DNA from: UBA9619 sp964630665
GTDB lineage: Bacteria > Pseudomonadota > Gammaproteobacteria > Arenicellales > UBA868
Reading direction: 5' to 3'
NCBI GenBank assembly: GCA_964630665.1
Contig: CAZVVN010000096.1
Location: 1 to 9,993 of the forward strand
Length of the DNA: 9,993 nucleotides
The notes under the pieces were generated by a model, which was not told the origin of the DNA, did no database searches, and worked only from the letters and a program-made list of their open reading frames with translations. Below are positions 1 to 6,755 of this stretch, in pieces (positions within the stretch are counted from its first letter, which is position 1; the number at the start of each line of letters is the position of its first letter). Position numbers and translations under genes: made by a program.

Positions 1-238
1 CGACATTCCCAAGGTAAAATAATGAACCGATCATGGCAGCAACTGCAAGCGTGCCAAACAGGATTCTGACCGGGAGACCAGTGTCACTGTCAATGTCTGG
101 CAGCATCGAGCCGACAACAACAAGCAAAAAGATTAACGGAGCAAAAATAATTGACGTCCAAGCAATTACAACAAGTACCGCAGAAACAACAACTGCTGTC
201 AGTAGACCGAATGAAATGTGCGCCTTGAAACTTGCCAT
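1..238 (-). CDS. YdjM/DUF457-type inner-membrane metal-dependent hydrolase-like protein (partial, N-terminal 79 residues)
   Basis: An open minus-strand frame runs off the left edge, so only the N-terminus is visible. It begins MASFKAHISFG, the usual start of YdjM-family (LexA-binding, inner-membrane hydrolase-like) proteins. Conserved His7 and the LPDIDSD motif (residues 46-52, with Asp48, Asp50 and Asp52) are the putative metal-binding positions of the family. Hydrophobic stretches at about residues 10-31, 33-46 and 57-78 predict membrane segments. An upstream in-frame ATG at 247 would add MDE; I chose 238 because homologues begin MA-S/N-F/Y-K. Neither start has a strong ribosome binding site (only short GGA tracts). 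The biochemical function of the family is not established; E. coli ydjM is SOS-induced, but I see no recognisable LexA box here. Family assignment is fairly secure, the exact start less so. Confidence 0.75.
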   Translation of the reverse strand, partial: MASFKAHISFGLLTAVVVSAVLVVIAWTSIIFAPLIFLLVVVGSMLPDIDSDTGLPVRILFGTLAVAAMIGSLFYLGNV

Positions 239-247
239 CTCATCCAT

Positions 248-598
248 GATCCATATTTGATTGAACTTAAGCCTTCCTGCGCGAATTCTTGATCCGTCAA
301 TTGAAATTTCATCAATCGTGGTTTTCTTAATCAATCAATTTAGTCACACAAATGAGATTTTGAATGGTCTTGAATTACATCCTTTCGGGGTTGACGGACC
401 ATAACTTTAGGAACACTTTCCAAAACAAATTGTTACTGGATCAGGTAGAAAATCAGACAGCCGACTATAACAACTGTAACCAGAACAAGCGCAAGTTTGG
501 CGAGGAAATTAACATTTCCTTTGGGAATTCGGTAGACAATCTGACCTGCCCCCACCAACTGGTTCAGTTTGAATGTTAGTGCATGACCGGCCTTGGGT
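248..598. other. AT-rich stretch without a convincing intact gene; probable decayed coding sequence
   Basis: About 350 bases separate the YdjM-like start from the last codon of the AhpD-like gene. The part nearest 598 probably holds debris of that gene: minus-strand frames near 540-620 give pieces such as EAIIPIDP and PKAGHALTFKLN, which resemble the segment after the active-site helix in this superfamily but lie in two different frames. A minus-strand frame open from 672 to 433 ends in a hydrophobic stretch at 504-439 that could be one membrane helix, but it has no convincing start codon or ribosome binding site, and its upstream part overlaps the AhpD-like gene. A 10-bp palindrome TGAAATTTCA lies at 302-311. 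I see no RNA gene or clear terminator. Confidence 0.4.
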
Positions 599-958
599 CT
601 ATTGGGATGATGGCCTCCGGGGCTGGCGGGCGTAGAGCGCTGTTTCAATTCGGTCAGCACATGCGTCATCATCTATGAGGTGACGGGCGTTTGACCAGTG
701 GTTTGCCAGTGAGTACGTACAATTATTGAGAATAGATACATAGCCGATTGTCTCCTGTAGCCACATGGGTAAAGTGTTAGCATCATCATGTAGAACCGCG
801 CGGTAGAGAATGACATGTCCGCGCATGGTGTTTGGCCTTAATGTGTGCACTCGTATGACATTATCTACCGTGCCATGTGGAGTCCGGACGAGTTTGAGAA
901 TGTCGAGCAGTTCTTTATCGGCTTCCTCATCCGAAATCATCTTCGTCCAAGCTGACAT
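599..958 (-). CDS. Carboxymuconolactone decarboxylase/AhpD-like protein, probably C-terminally truncated by frameshift
   Basis: The 119-residue product matches the N-terminal half of AhpD-like (carboxymuconolactone decarboxylase superfamily) proteins, small all-helical enzymes that often act as alkylhydroperoxidases. The AhpD proton-relay positions are recognisable: Glu69, Cys80, then Ser83 where the second active-site cysteine is expected, and His87 (motif NNCTYSLANHWSNARHLI). The start is well supported: AGGAGA at 970-965 sits 6 bases before the ATG at 958. Relatives are usually about 150-200 residues. Here the frame stops shortly after ALYARQP, and the plausible continuation appears in the other two minus frames (slips near 614-623 and 590-598), so this is probably a pseudogene. 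A naturally short protein or a sequencing error are alternatives. It is transcribed divergently from the cyclase gene. Confidence 0.65.
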   Translation of the reverse strand: MSAWTKMISDEEADKELLDILKLVRTPHGTVDNVIRVHTLRPNTMRGHVILYRAVLHDDANTLPMWLQETIGYVSILNNCTYSLANHWSNARHLIDDDACADRIETALYARQPRRPSSQ

Positions 959-1136
959 TAATATTCTCCTTTAGTGATGATTGACTGTCCCCCATTTGCC
1001 TCTCCCACAACTGGAACGTAATGCTTCCCCTGTTCAGCCCGGTTTGAAGATATGGATTGTGGTGTAACTCGTTGCTCGGCTGCCGAGATCGATCTTTTCA
1101 GGAAATACTCCAGATTGATCTATACAAAGACGGCTG

Positions 1137-1167
1137 TTGAACGTTAATCTAAAACTCGTCGTTTAAT
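1137..1167 (+). promoter_or_regulatory. Weak candidate promoter for the cyclase gene
   Basis: TTGAAC (1137-1142) and TTTAAT (1162-1167) resemble sigma-70 -35 and -10 boxes, but their 19-base spacing is longer than ideal. They lie in the 240-base gap between the divergent AhpD-like and cyclase genes, about 30 bases before the cyclase start. The call rests on consensus similarity only. Confidence 0.2.
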
Positions 1168-1198
1168 GTGTTCACGATATTAAAAGGCAAAGCGTTGT

Positions 1199-3040
1199 AT
1201 GGCGGAATCAATCCCAAGACGCAAGCTCGCAGCTATTCTGGCTGCCGATGTGGTGGGTTTCAGCCATATGATGGGTGAGAACGAAGACCGCACTCTTCGA
1301 AACTTAAAGACCGGCCGGAGTGTTATCGATGAGGCTATTGCCAGACACCACGGGCGAATCTTTGGCAGCGCTGGCGATTCAGTAATCGCCGAGTTTGCCA
1401 GCCCGGTCGATGCAATTGTGGCAGCAGTGGCGTTTCAAGACAGCCTTCGGGGCCATAACGAAAAGATGGACCCGGAGGAACAGATGCAGTTCCGGGTGGG
1501 ACTCAACCTCGGTGATGTGATCGTCGAGGGTGACAATCTTTACGGCGATGGGGTGAACGTGGCGGCGCGACTTGAGGCGACGGCGGAACCGGGTGGTATT
1601 GCTTTGTCTGGTAAGTTTCACGAGGAGGTCTGCAGGAAGCTTGATCTGAGCTTTGTCAACACGGGCGAGCAGGAGATGAAGAATATCGCCGCCCCGGTAC
1701 CCACTTTCAAAGTTGAGATGGGCACTGCTGCCAAGGTGCTGGAGGCTTTCGAGAACGCCGTAGCGGCGGAATCTCAGGCTATTGCCGGGGCAGGGGTGTC
1801 TTCTGAATCATCATCCGCGGGGGATTCCAAGGTGCCGGCTATTGCGGTGCTGCCCTTTGCCAACATGAGCGGGGATGCTGAGCAGGAGTTTTTCGCTGAT
1901 GGCATCACCGAGGACATCATAACCAATCTCTCCCTGTGGCGTACCTTTCCAGTGATCTCTAGGAACTCCAGTTTCGCCTACCGGAGTCAGTCTTTGAACC
2001 TCAGGGAGGTCGCAACCGAACTTGGTTCGCGCTACATCGTGCAGGGCAGTGTGCGCAAGGGTGGTAACCGGGTGCGCATCACAGCACAACTAATTGACGG
2101 GGAGGAGGACCATCACCTTTGGTCGGAAAAGCTGGACCGCACAATGGAGGATATCTTTGATGTGCAGGACGAGGTCTCCGAAGCGATTGCCCGGCGGGTA
2201 GCGCCTTCGGTGACCGGGTACGAGCAGAACCGGCTCATCCGCAAGCATCCGGAGAATCTCAGTGCATGGGAGGAGTACTTGCAAGGTTTACGTTGCTATC
2301 ATGAACGGCAGCGCACGGATTTTGAGGACCCTGTACTGGCCAAGGCGCGCCAGCACTTTGAAAAGGCCATCAAACTGGACGCCACTCTTTCAGATGCCCA
2401 TTCCCATCTCGCGTTTTGCAGCTTCTGGGAACTTGTTCATCGAATCACCAAAGATGGCAAGCAGACACTGAATTCGATGTTGGATCATGCACACCAGGCC
2501 CAAGCACTGAATCCTGAGGATCCGTTAGCGTTGGGAGCAATTGCCAGTTACAACATGTTTCGTGGAGATCATGCGACATCACGGGACTATGCAAAACAAG
2601 CGATAGGTTTCAATCCCAGCTATGCTCTCAACTATTGGCGCCTTTCATTGGCCCAGGCTCATTATGGGGAGTTTCGGGAAGCAGAAAGCAGTGCGCTCAA
2701 AACCTTCGAGCTCAGCCCGGTTGATCCCGAACTGGGGGACTTTTATACCGGCCTGTTCCTGTCCTATCTAGGCCAAGGTGAGTATGAAAAGGCCTCGCAG
2801 GCGATGGAGAAGACCATACAACATTATCCGGATAGGGGTTCTGTTTTGGGTATACGGGCCGCGATTCTAGGGCACCTGGAACGCAGTTCTGAAGCCAAGG
2901 CGGCACTGGACCGTTACCTTGAGTTGCGACCCAACCTCAAGACGCGTGATGACTACCGCAATAGTTTTCTCCCGAACTCTGTGCTCGCTGACCCCATCAT
3001 CGAGGGCCTTGTCAAAGCAGGTTGGAACCCGGAAGAGTGA
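1199..3040 (+). CDS. Class III adenylate/guanylate cyclase-type protein with TolB-like domain and TPR repeats
   Basis: The 613-residue protein begins with a class III cyclase homology domain (about 8-175), which converts a nucleoside triphosphate to a 3',5'-cyclic monophosphate. Both metal-binding aspartates are present (Asp17 in AADVVGFS, Asp60 in GSAGDS), as is the transition-state pair Asn120 and Arg124 (VNVAAR). The base-selecting positions are atypical: the usual Lys of KTxGD is Gly56 and the usual Asp/Thr seven residues before Asn120 is Asn113. A linker leads to a TolB/FlgO-like domain (about 213-330, starting AIAVLPFANMSGD), then TPR-type helical repeats to about 580. I see no signal peptide or membrane segment, so it is probably cytosolic, with the C-terminal half as a protein or ligand sensor. 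The ribosome binding site is weak (AAGG at 1184-1187). It lies 225 bases upstream of a same-strand enzyme gene carrying a cyclic-nucleotide-binding domain. Many proteins of this architecture exist; whether this one is catalytically active is unproven. Confidence 0.9.
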   Translation: MAESIPRRKLAAILAADVVGFSHMMGENEDRTLRNLKTGRSVIDEAIARHHGRIFGSAGDSVIAEFASPVDAIVAAVAFQDSLRGHNEKMDPEEQMQFRVGLNLGDVIVEGDNLYGDGVNVAARLEATAEPGGIALSGKFHEEVCRKLDLSFVNTGEQEMKNIAAPVPTFKVEMGTAAKVLEAFENAVAAESQAIAGAGVSSESSSAGDSKVPAIAVLPFANMSGDAEQEFFADGITEDIITNLSLWRTFPVISRNSSFAYRSQSLNLREVATELGSRYIVQGSVRKGGNRVRITAQLIDGEEDHHLWSEKLDRTMEDIFDVQDEVSEAIARRVAPSVTGYEQNRLIRKHPENLSAWEEYLQGLRCYHERQRTDFEDPVLAKARQHFEKAIKLDATLSDAHSHLAFCSFWELVHRITKDGKQTLNSMLDHAHQAQALNPEDPLALGAIASYNMFRGDHATSRDYAKQAIGFNPSYALNYWRLSLAQAHYGEFREAESSALKTFELSPVDPELGDFYTGLFLSYLGQGEYEKASQAMEKTIQHYPDRGSVLGIRAAILGHLERSSEAKAALDRYLELRPNLKTRDDYRNSFLPNSVLADPIIEGLVKAGWNPEE

Positions 3041-3107
3041 GCCACCAGAATTAAGTCTTGCAATGCAGTCATTCAATAAACGCAAACCAATTGATTGCTC
3101 ATCAGGC

Positions 3108-3145
3108 ATGAATAATGATTGGAGTCCCTCAAAAGAATTATTCAT
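3108..3145. repeat. 9-bp perfect inverted repeat in the cyclase-ThDP enzyme gap
   Basis: ATGAATAAT (3108-3116) and ATTATTCAT (3137-3145) are perfect reverse complements separated by 20 bases. The repeat lies 68 bases after the cyclase stop and about 120 bases before the likely start of the downstream gene. It could be an operator with two half-sites or an AU-rich stem-loop in a shared transcript. No T-run follows, so a classical intrinsic terminator is unlikely. It does not match the TGTGA/TCACA consensus of CRP sites. Confidence 0.4.
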
Positions 3146-3265
3146 AACGGGTGTTTACGTCTCCTCTCCTCTACCCGGTGATCCTACAATAGCCTCTCCT
3201 GTCGATCCGACCCCCTGTGGTTGTGGACCCCCGTTGCATCATCAACTTCGAAAGAGAAACTCGGC

Positions 3266-5311
3266 GTGAAGGCTTCCGATCTGTTTGTTCGCTGCCTCGA
3301 GCAGGAGGGTGTGGAGTACATCTTTGGTGTGCCCGGCGAAGAGAATGCAGACATCATGATGTCGTTGTTGGATTCATCAATCGAATTCGTCGTCTGTCGG
3401 CACGAGCAGGGAGCGGCATTCATTGCTGACGTCTACGGCCGCTTGACTGGTAAGCCGGGAGTGTGTCTGGGCACGCTGGGTCCGGGAGCAACTAACCTGT
3501 TAACGGGAGTGGCTGATGCCAACATGGACCGAGCTCCTCTGATCGCTTTGACCGGTCAAGGGTCTACCTCCCGCCTGCACAAGGAATCCCATCAGGCGAT
3601 GGACGTCGTGTCGATGTTCCGTCCGGTCGTCAAGTGGACAACCACAATCGCCAATGCCGACACAATTCCGGAGATCATTCGTAAGGCCTTTCACCTGGCC
3701 CAGGTCGAGAAACCCGGGGCCGTCCATATCGAGTTGCCTGAGGACATCGCTAGACACCGTTCGCTGATCAGCCCGCTAGTCCCGGCATCGTCGGTTCAAC
3801 CAGAGCCGAATGCTGGCGAGATCGCTAAGGCGGCCACGTTGCTGAGAGGGGCCGAATTTCCAGTGATCCTGGCTGGTAACGGTGTGCTGAGAGCTCAGGC
3901 CACCGGTCGGTTGATCGAGCTGAGTGAGTCGACCGGGATACCGGTGACCAACACGTTCATGGGTAAGGGTGCGATTCCCGCGTCGCACCCCAATTGCTTG
4001 TTCACTGTAGGACTTCAGGCGCGGGATGTGGTGGCGCTAGCAATCGAGGAGGCTGACATCGTACTGGCCGTCGGCTATGACTTGGTCGAGTACCACCCGA
4101 AATTATGGAATCGGGGGCGACCCAAACAGGTGATCAATATCGATGCAGCGGTCGCTGAGGTCGATGCCCATTTTGCGCCGGAGGTCGACATTCCAGGAGA
4201 TATCACGGCAGCACTTAAGGCCCTCGCGGAAGAGATCGGGGACCAAGTGTTGGTGAAACGCGAGCAGTACCTATCCTACCGTGAAACGATGCAACAGGAG
4301 TTCGAACAATACGCCGAGGATGCCGGGTTCCCGGTCAAGCCACAGCGAATCCTTTCAGACGTCCGTAAAGCGCTCGGGCCAGACGACATCCTTCTGTCTG
4401 ATGTCGGAGCCCATAAAATGTGGATCGGACGTTATTACCAGTGTGAAGGGCCCAACACCTGTTTGATCTCGAACGGTTTCTGTTCGATGGGGTTCGCCCT
4501 TCCCGGTGCGATCGGGGCGAAGTTGAGCTGCCCCGATCGCAGAGTATTGGCGATCTGTGGTGACGGTGGCTTCATGATGAACGTTCAGGACCTGGAGACG
4601 GCCGTGCGGCTGAAGCTACCCATGGTGATACTGATCTGGACCGATTCTCAGTACGGACTGATTCGCTGGAAGCAGGAGGCCCAGTTTGGGAAGAACTCGC
4701 ACATCGACTTCCAGAACCCGGACTTCGTGAAGCTTGCCGAAGCCTTCGGTGCGATTGGAAAGAGGGTCAAATCGGCCGACCAGTTGCCGGGGGTTCTGAG
4801 CGAGGCGCTTGAGGCCGACGACGTGGTTGTTATCGACTGCCCTGTTGATTACGACGAGAACATGAAGTTGTCACGGCGGTTGGGGGAGATTCCCACCGCG
4901 ACACGCTTGAATTGGTTGAAGCAGACCGACCTGTTTTCCGGATGTGGCAGTGACAGCCTGGAGGTTATCTCCAGCTTCATGGAGGAACGATCGTATCTGG
5001 CGAGTGAGCTAATCTGCGAGAAAGGAGTTGTTAGCAGCGAAGTGTTTTTGCTGGTCGACGGTCAGGCCGTTGTTCACACGTCCGAGGATGGGCAGGTTGA
5101 CCAGGTCTCACTCGAGCCTGGGGCATGCTTTGGTGAGATGGCAATCCTAGCGGACCAGCCACGATCAGCGACGGTTGTCGCTGGCAAAAATGGAGCCCAG
5201 ACGCTGGTGCTCGACGGCAGAGTGTTTCGAGAAGCGCTGCTCAAGCAACCGACGATCGGGATGGAACTGCTCAAAACGCTCTCAAAGCGGTTGACCCAAC
5301 TGGTTTCGTAA
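3266..5311 (+). CDS. Acetolactate-synthase-like ThDP enzyme fused to a C-terminal cyclic-nucleotide-binding domain
   Basis: The first ~535 of 681 residues form a complete thiamine-diphosphate enzyme of the non-biosynthetic acetolactate synthase type (two pyruvate to acetolactate plus CO2 in characterised relatives). Catalytic Glu47 lies in CRHEQGAAF. The ThDP/metal motif starts at GDGGFMMN, with the second metal ligand probably the Asp of IWTDSQYG 25 residues after GDG, as in Klebsiella ALS rather than the Asn of AHAS. Residues 548-681 are a cNMP-binding domain. Its phosphate-binding cassette FGEMAILADQPRSAT places Glu624 (ribose contact) and Arg633 (phosphate contact) nine residues apart, as in protein kinase A regulatory subunits. 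I chose GTG at 3266 because relatives begin M/V-KASDLF, and AAGAGA lies 8 bases upstream; an in-frame TTG at 3221 would add 15 residues but has no ribosome binding site. Ligand binding and allosteric control are inferred. The carboligase substrate could be another 2-oxo acid. Confidence 0.92.
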   Translation: MKASDLFVRCLEQEGVEYIFGVPGEENADIMMSLLDSSIEFVVCRHEQGAAFIADVYGRLTGKPGVCLGTLGPGATNLLTGVADANMDRAPLIALTGQGSTSRLHKESHQAMDVVSMFRPVVKWTTTIANADTIPEIIRKAFHLAQVEKPGAVHIELPEDIARHRSLISPLVPASSVQPEPNAGEIAKAATLLRGAEFPVILAGNGVLRAQATGRLIELSESTGIPVTNTFMGKGAIPASHPNCLFTVGLQARDVVALAIEEADIVLAVGYDLVEYHPKLWNRGRPKQVINIDAAVAEVDAHFAPEVDIPGDITAALKALAEEIGDQVLVKREQYLSYRETMQQEFEQYAEDAGFPVKPQRILSDVRKALGPDDILLSDVGAHKMWIGRYYQCEGPNTCLISNGFCSMGFALPGAIGAKLSCPDRRVLAICGDGGFMMNVQDLETAVRLKLPMVILIWTDSQYGLIRWKQEAQFGKNSHIDFQNPDFVKLAEAFGAIGKRVKSADQLPGVLSEALEADDVVVIDCPVDYDENMKLSRRLGEIPTATRLNWLKQTDLFSGCGSDSLEVISSFMEERSYLASELICEKGVVSSEVFLLVDGQAVVHTSEDGQVDQVSLEPGACFGEMAILADQPRSATVVAGKNGAQTLVLDGRVFREALLKQPTIGMELLKTLSKRLTQLVS

Positions 5312-5339
5312 GTGTGAGGTGGAAGTGCTGTTTCAGCGG

Positions 5340-5361
5340 CTCTGATGTGTGTCAGTCAGAG
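5340..5361. repeat. 6-bp inverted repeat between convergent genes
   Basis: CTCTGA (5340-5345) and TCAGAG (5356-5361) flank a 10-base loop, 28 bases after the stop of the ThDP-CNB gene. It could help end transcription, but no T-tract follows. Nothing else recognisable lies in the 173 bases between the two convergent stop codons (5312-5484). Confidence 0.25.
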
Positions 5362-5484
5362 ACAGGCTCGATGATTCGGGGATATACAGTCAGCAAGGAC
5401 GCCTCACGGCTCGAATTCGACCTTTCTGATGGATTCGTGAAATAGACTAGAGCCCACAGTAGCTTCGTTATATTCGGCGGGGCA

Positions 5485-6375
5485 TCATAGGCTGCCCGAT
5501 TGTCGAAGTTGCGGAATCAGATCTGCCGCTATCGTTTCTAACACCCCAAACTGCTCGGGTCGGGGCTGATCGATGATGAACTCGTTGATGCCGGACTCGT
5601 GGTACCGGCCTATGACTTCCTCAAATGCACCGACACTCTCCCATGGGTCGGGCAGTCCTTGAGCGGCCATCTTTGACATCCATCCGTACCATGACCGCCG
5701 GATCTGAGTTGGGTCGCGCCCTATGGCTGCGCAATGCTCGTTGAGTATCGAGTTGCGCTCGCGCATCTCTTCGATTGACCCCGACGAATTCCAGGTGTCG
5801 GCGAACTCAGCACAGACACGAAGCATTAGTTTTTTGTGTGCGGCGAGCGTCAGCGGCGGCCTCGGCTTCTGCACCGGGGCTGGCCGCACGTATGCTCCCG
5901 CGAGCTGGTAGTAACGCCCTTGGAAAGTCGTGGTTTCATTGCGAAGCAGGCTGTCAACGATCTGTACTGCCTCGTGAAACGCGCGGCGGCGATCACCGGG
6001 CGGTGGAAGTGGTATACCGAAACGTGCGTGTTCTCCCTCCTGGTAACCAGCTCCAATGCCAAGTTCCAGTCGGCCGTTGGAAATGTGATCGACGGTGAGC
6101 GCCTGCTGTGCGAGCAGCGCTGGATGCCTGAACGTGTTGCAACTCACGAGTACGCCTATGCGAATGCGCTTCGTTTGTGCTGCGAGCCCTGCCAGTAGCG
6201 TCCAGCCCTCAAAGTAGGGACTGTCTGGATCGCTGGTCTGGTTGAAGTGATCGCAGTCCCAGACGCTATCGAATCCGAGTTCCTCAAAATATTGCCAGCG
6301 CTCGACCAGAGTATCAAAACTGAGATTCTGATCAGTGCAGAGACCGAAATATAACTTTTGATTGGTACTGTTCAT
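5485..6375 (-). CDS. Luciferase-like monooxygenase (LLM) family, F420- or FMN-dependent oxidoreductase
   Basis: The 296-residue product is a full-length single-domain luciferase-like TIM-barrel protein. Diagnostic segments are GFDSVWDCDHF (about 34-44), a strand-helix segment ending in NTFRHPALLAQQA (about 80-92), and RLELGIGAGYQEGEHARFGIP (from about 102), the last being a classic LLM hallmark. The family oxidises or reduces small organic molecules using reduced FMN or coenzyme F420; sequence alone does not tell which. The start is firm: AGGAGG at 6388-6383, 7 bases before ATG at 6375. It is cytosolic, with no signal peptide. The gene converges with the ThDP-CNB gene and lies downstream of the beta-hydroxyacid dehydrogenase on the same strand, but 380 bases and a probable terminator separate them, so it is likely transcribed on its own. 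The substrate is unknown. Confidence 0.9.
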   Translation of the reverse strand: MNSTNQKLYFGLCTDQNLSFDTLVERWQYFEELGFDSVWDCDHFNQTSDPDSPYFEGWTLLAGLAAQTKRIRIGVLVSCNTFRHPALLAQQALTVDHISNGRLELGIGAGYQEGEHARFGIPLPPPGDRRRAFHEAVQIVDSLLRNETTTFQGRYYQLAGAYVRPAPVQKPRPPLTLAAHKKLMLRVCAEFADTWNSSGSIEEMRERNSILNEHCAAIGRDPTQIRRSWYGWMSKMAAQGLPDPWESVGAFEEVIGRYHESGINEFIIDQPRPEQFGVLETIAADLIPQLRQSGSL

Positions 6376-6755
6376 CGTTCGGCCTCCTGTCTTATTTCAA
6401 TGGTTGGGATACTCGATGCCGGGTGGGCCGCGACAGAAAGCGGCTTTGGGCAGAAGTCACTCTCCCGCTGTCGTCAGGGCTGGTTCGTGAACCACCACTC
6501 GATCTTAACTTGGGTTGGTCGTGTTCGGGTCATCTTACTGCCGCCTCCAAAGCTGCTGACACCCTTTTAGAAAGACTTTTATTCTCCTTAGCGCGTGTCA
6601 GAATTTTTCGGGATTCATTATATTTCTCAGATCGACCACACTCGCATTTTTCCTGCTCCTCTTGACAGTGGGGAGGAGTATGAACGATAAGCGGCTCATG
6701 TGATCGGCGAAAAAATAGGTTCAGCGATACCGGCACAGTAGTGCCCCCTGAACGC
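6376..6755. other. Intergenic region between the dehydrogenase and LLM genes
   Basis: These 380 bases contain no gene I can support. The right end carries a probable terminator for the dehydrogenase. On the minus strand a perfect TATAAT (6622-6617) could be the -10 box of a promoter for the LLM gene about 245 bases downstream, but no good -35 box sits at the right distance. On the plus strand TTGACA (6662-6667) and GGAGGAG before an ATG occur, but that ATG opens only seven codons. Other open frames here are short, lack family features and contradict one another. Confidence 0.5.
6710..6752 (-). terminator. Probable intrinsic terminator of the beta-hydroxyacid dehydrogenase gene
   Basis: Read on the minus strand just after the TAA at 6758-6756, TTCAG (6752-6748) pairs with CTGAA (6724-6720). 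Inside it, GGCAC and GTGCC (6745-6741 and 6736-6732) form a perfect 5-bp stem around a 4-base loop. A run of six T (6715-6710) follows a few bases after the outer stem. The internal loop between the stems makes it imperfect. Confidence 0.6.

Noticed and set aside
33..260. Plus-strand open frame of 75 codons at the left edge
   Set aside because: It lies opposite the YdjM-like gene, is threonine/serine-rich in the way expected of an antisense shadow of a hydrophobic protein, and resembles no family.
433..672. Minus-strand 79-codon frame ending in a hydrophobic segment (504-439)
   Set aside because: It overlaps the well-supported AhpD-like gene over its 5' part, has no ribosome binding site, and no internal start with a good site. 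The hydrophobic tail could be chance in AT-rich sequence. It is mentioned only as part of the gene-poor stretch.
3083..3105. FNR-like sequence TTGAT...ATCA upstream of the ThDP-CNB gene
   Set aside because: The spacer and the second half-site do not fit the TTGAT-N4-ATCAA consensus; it is probably chance.
3221..3265. Longer N-terminus of the ThDP enzyme from TTG at 3221
   Set aside because: There is no ribosome binding site, the extra 15 residues are unlike the family, and the GTG at 3266 restores the usual KASDLF start and puts the catalytic glutamate at the usual position 47.
6662..6702. Plus-strand TTGACA plus GGAGGAG followed by ATG, looking like a promoter and translation start
   Set aside because: The ATG opens only seven codons before TGA, no gene follows on that strand for about 1.2 kb, and the -10 match (CGATAA) is poor.
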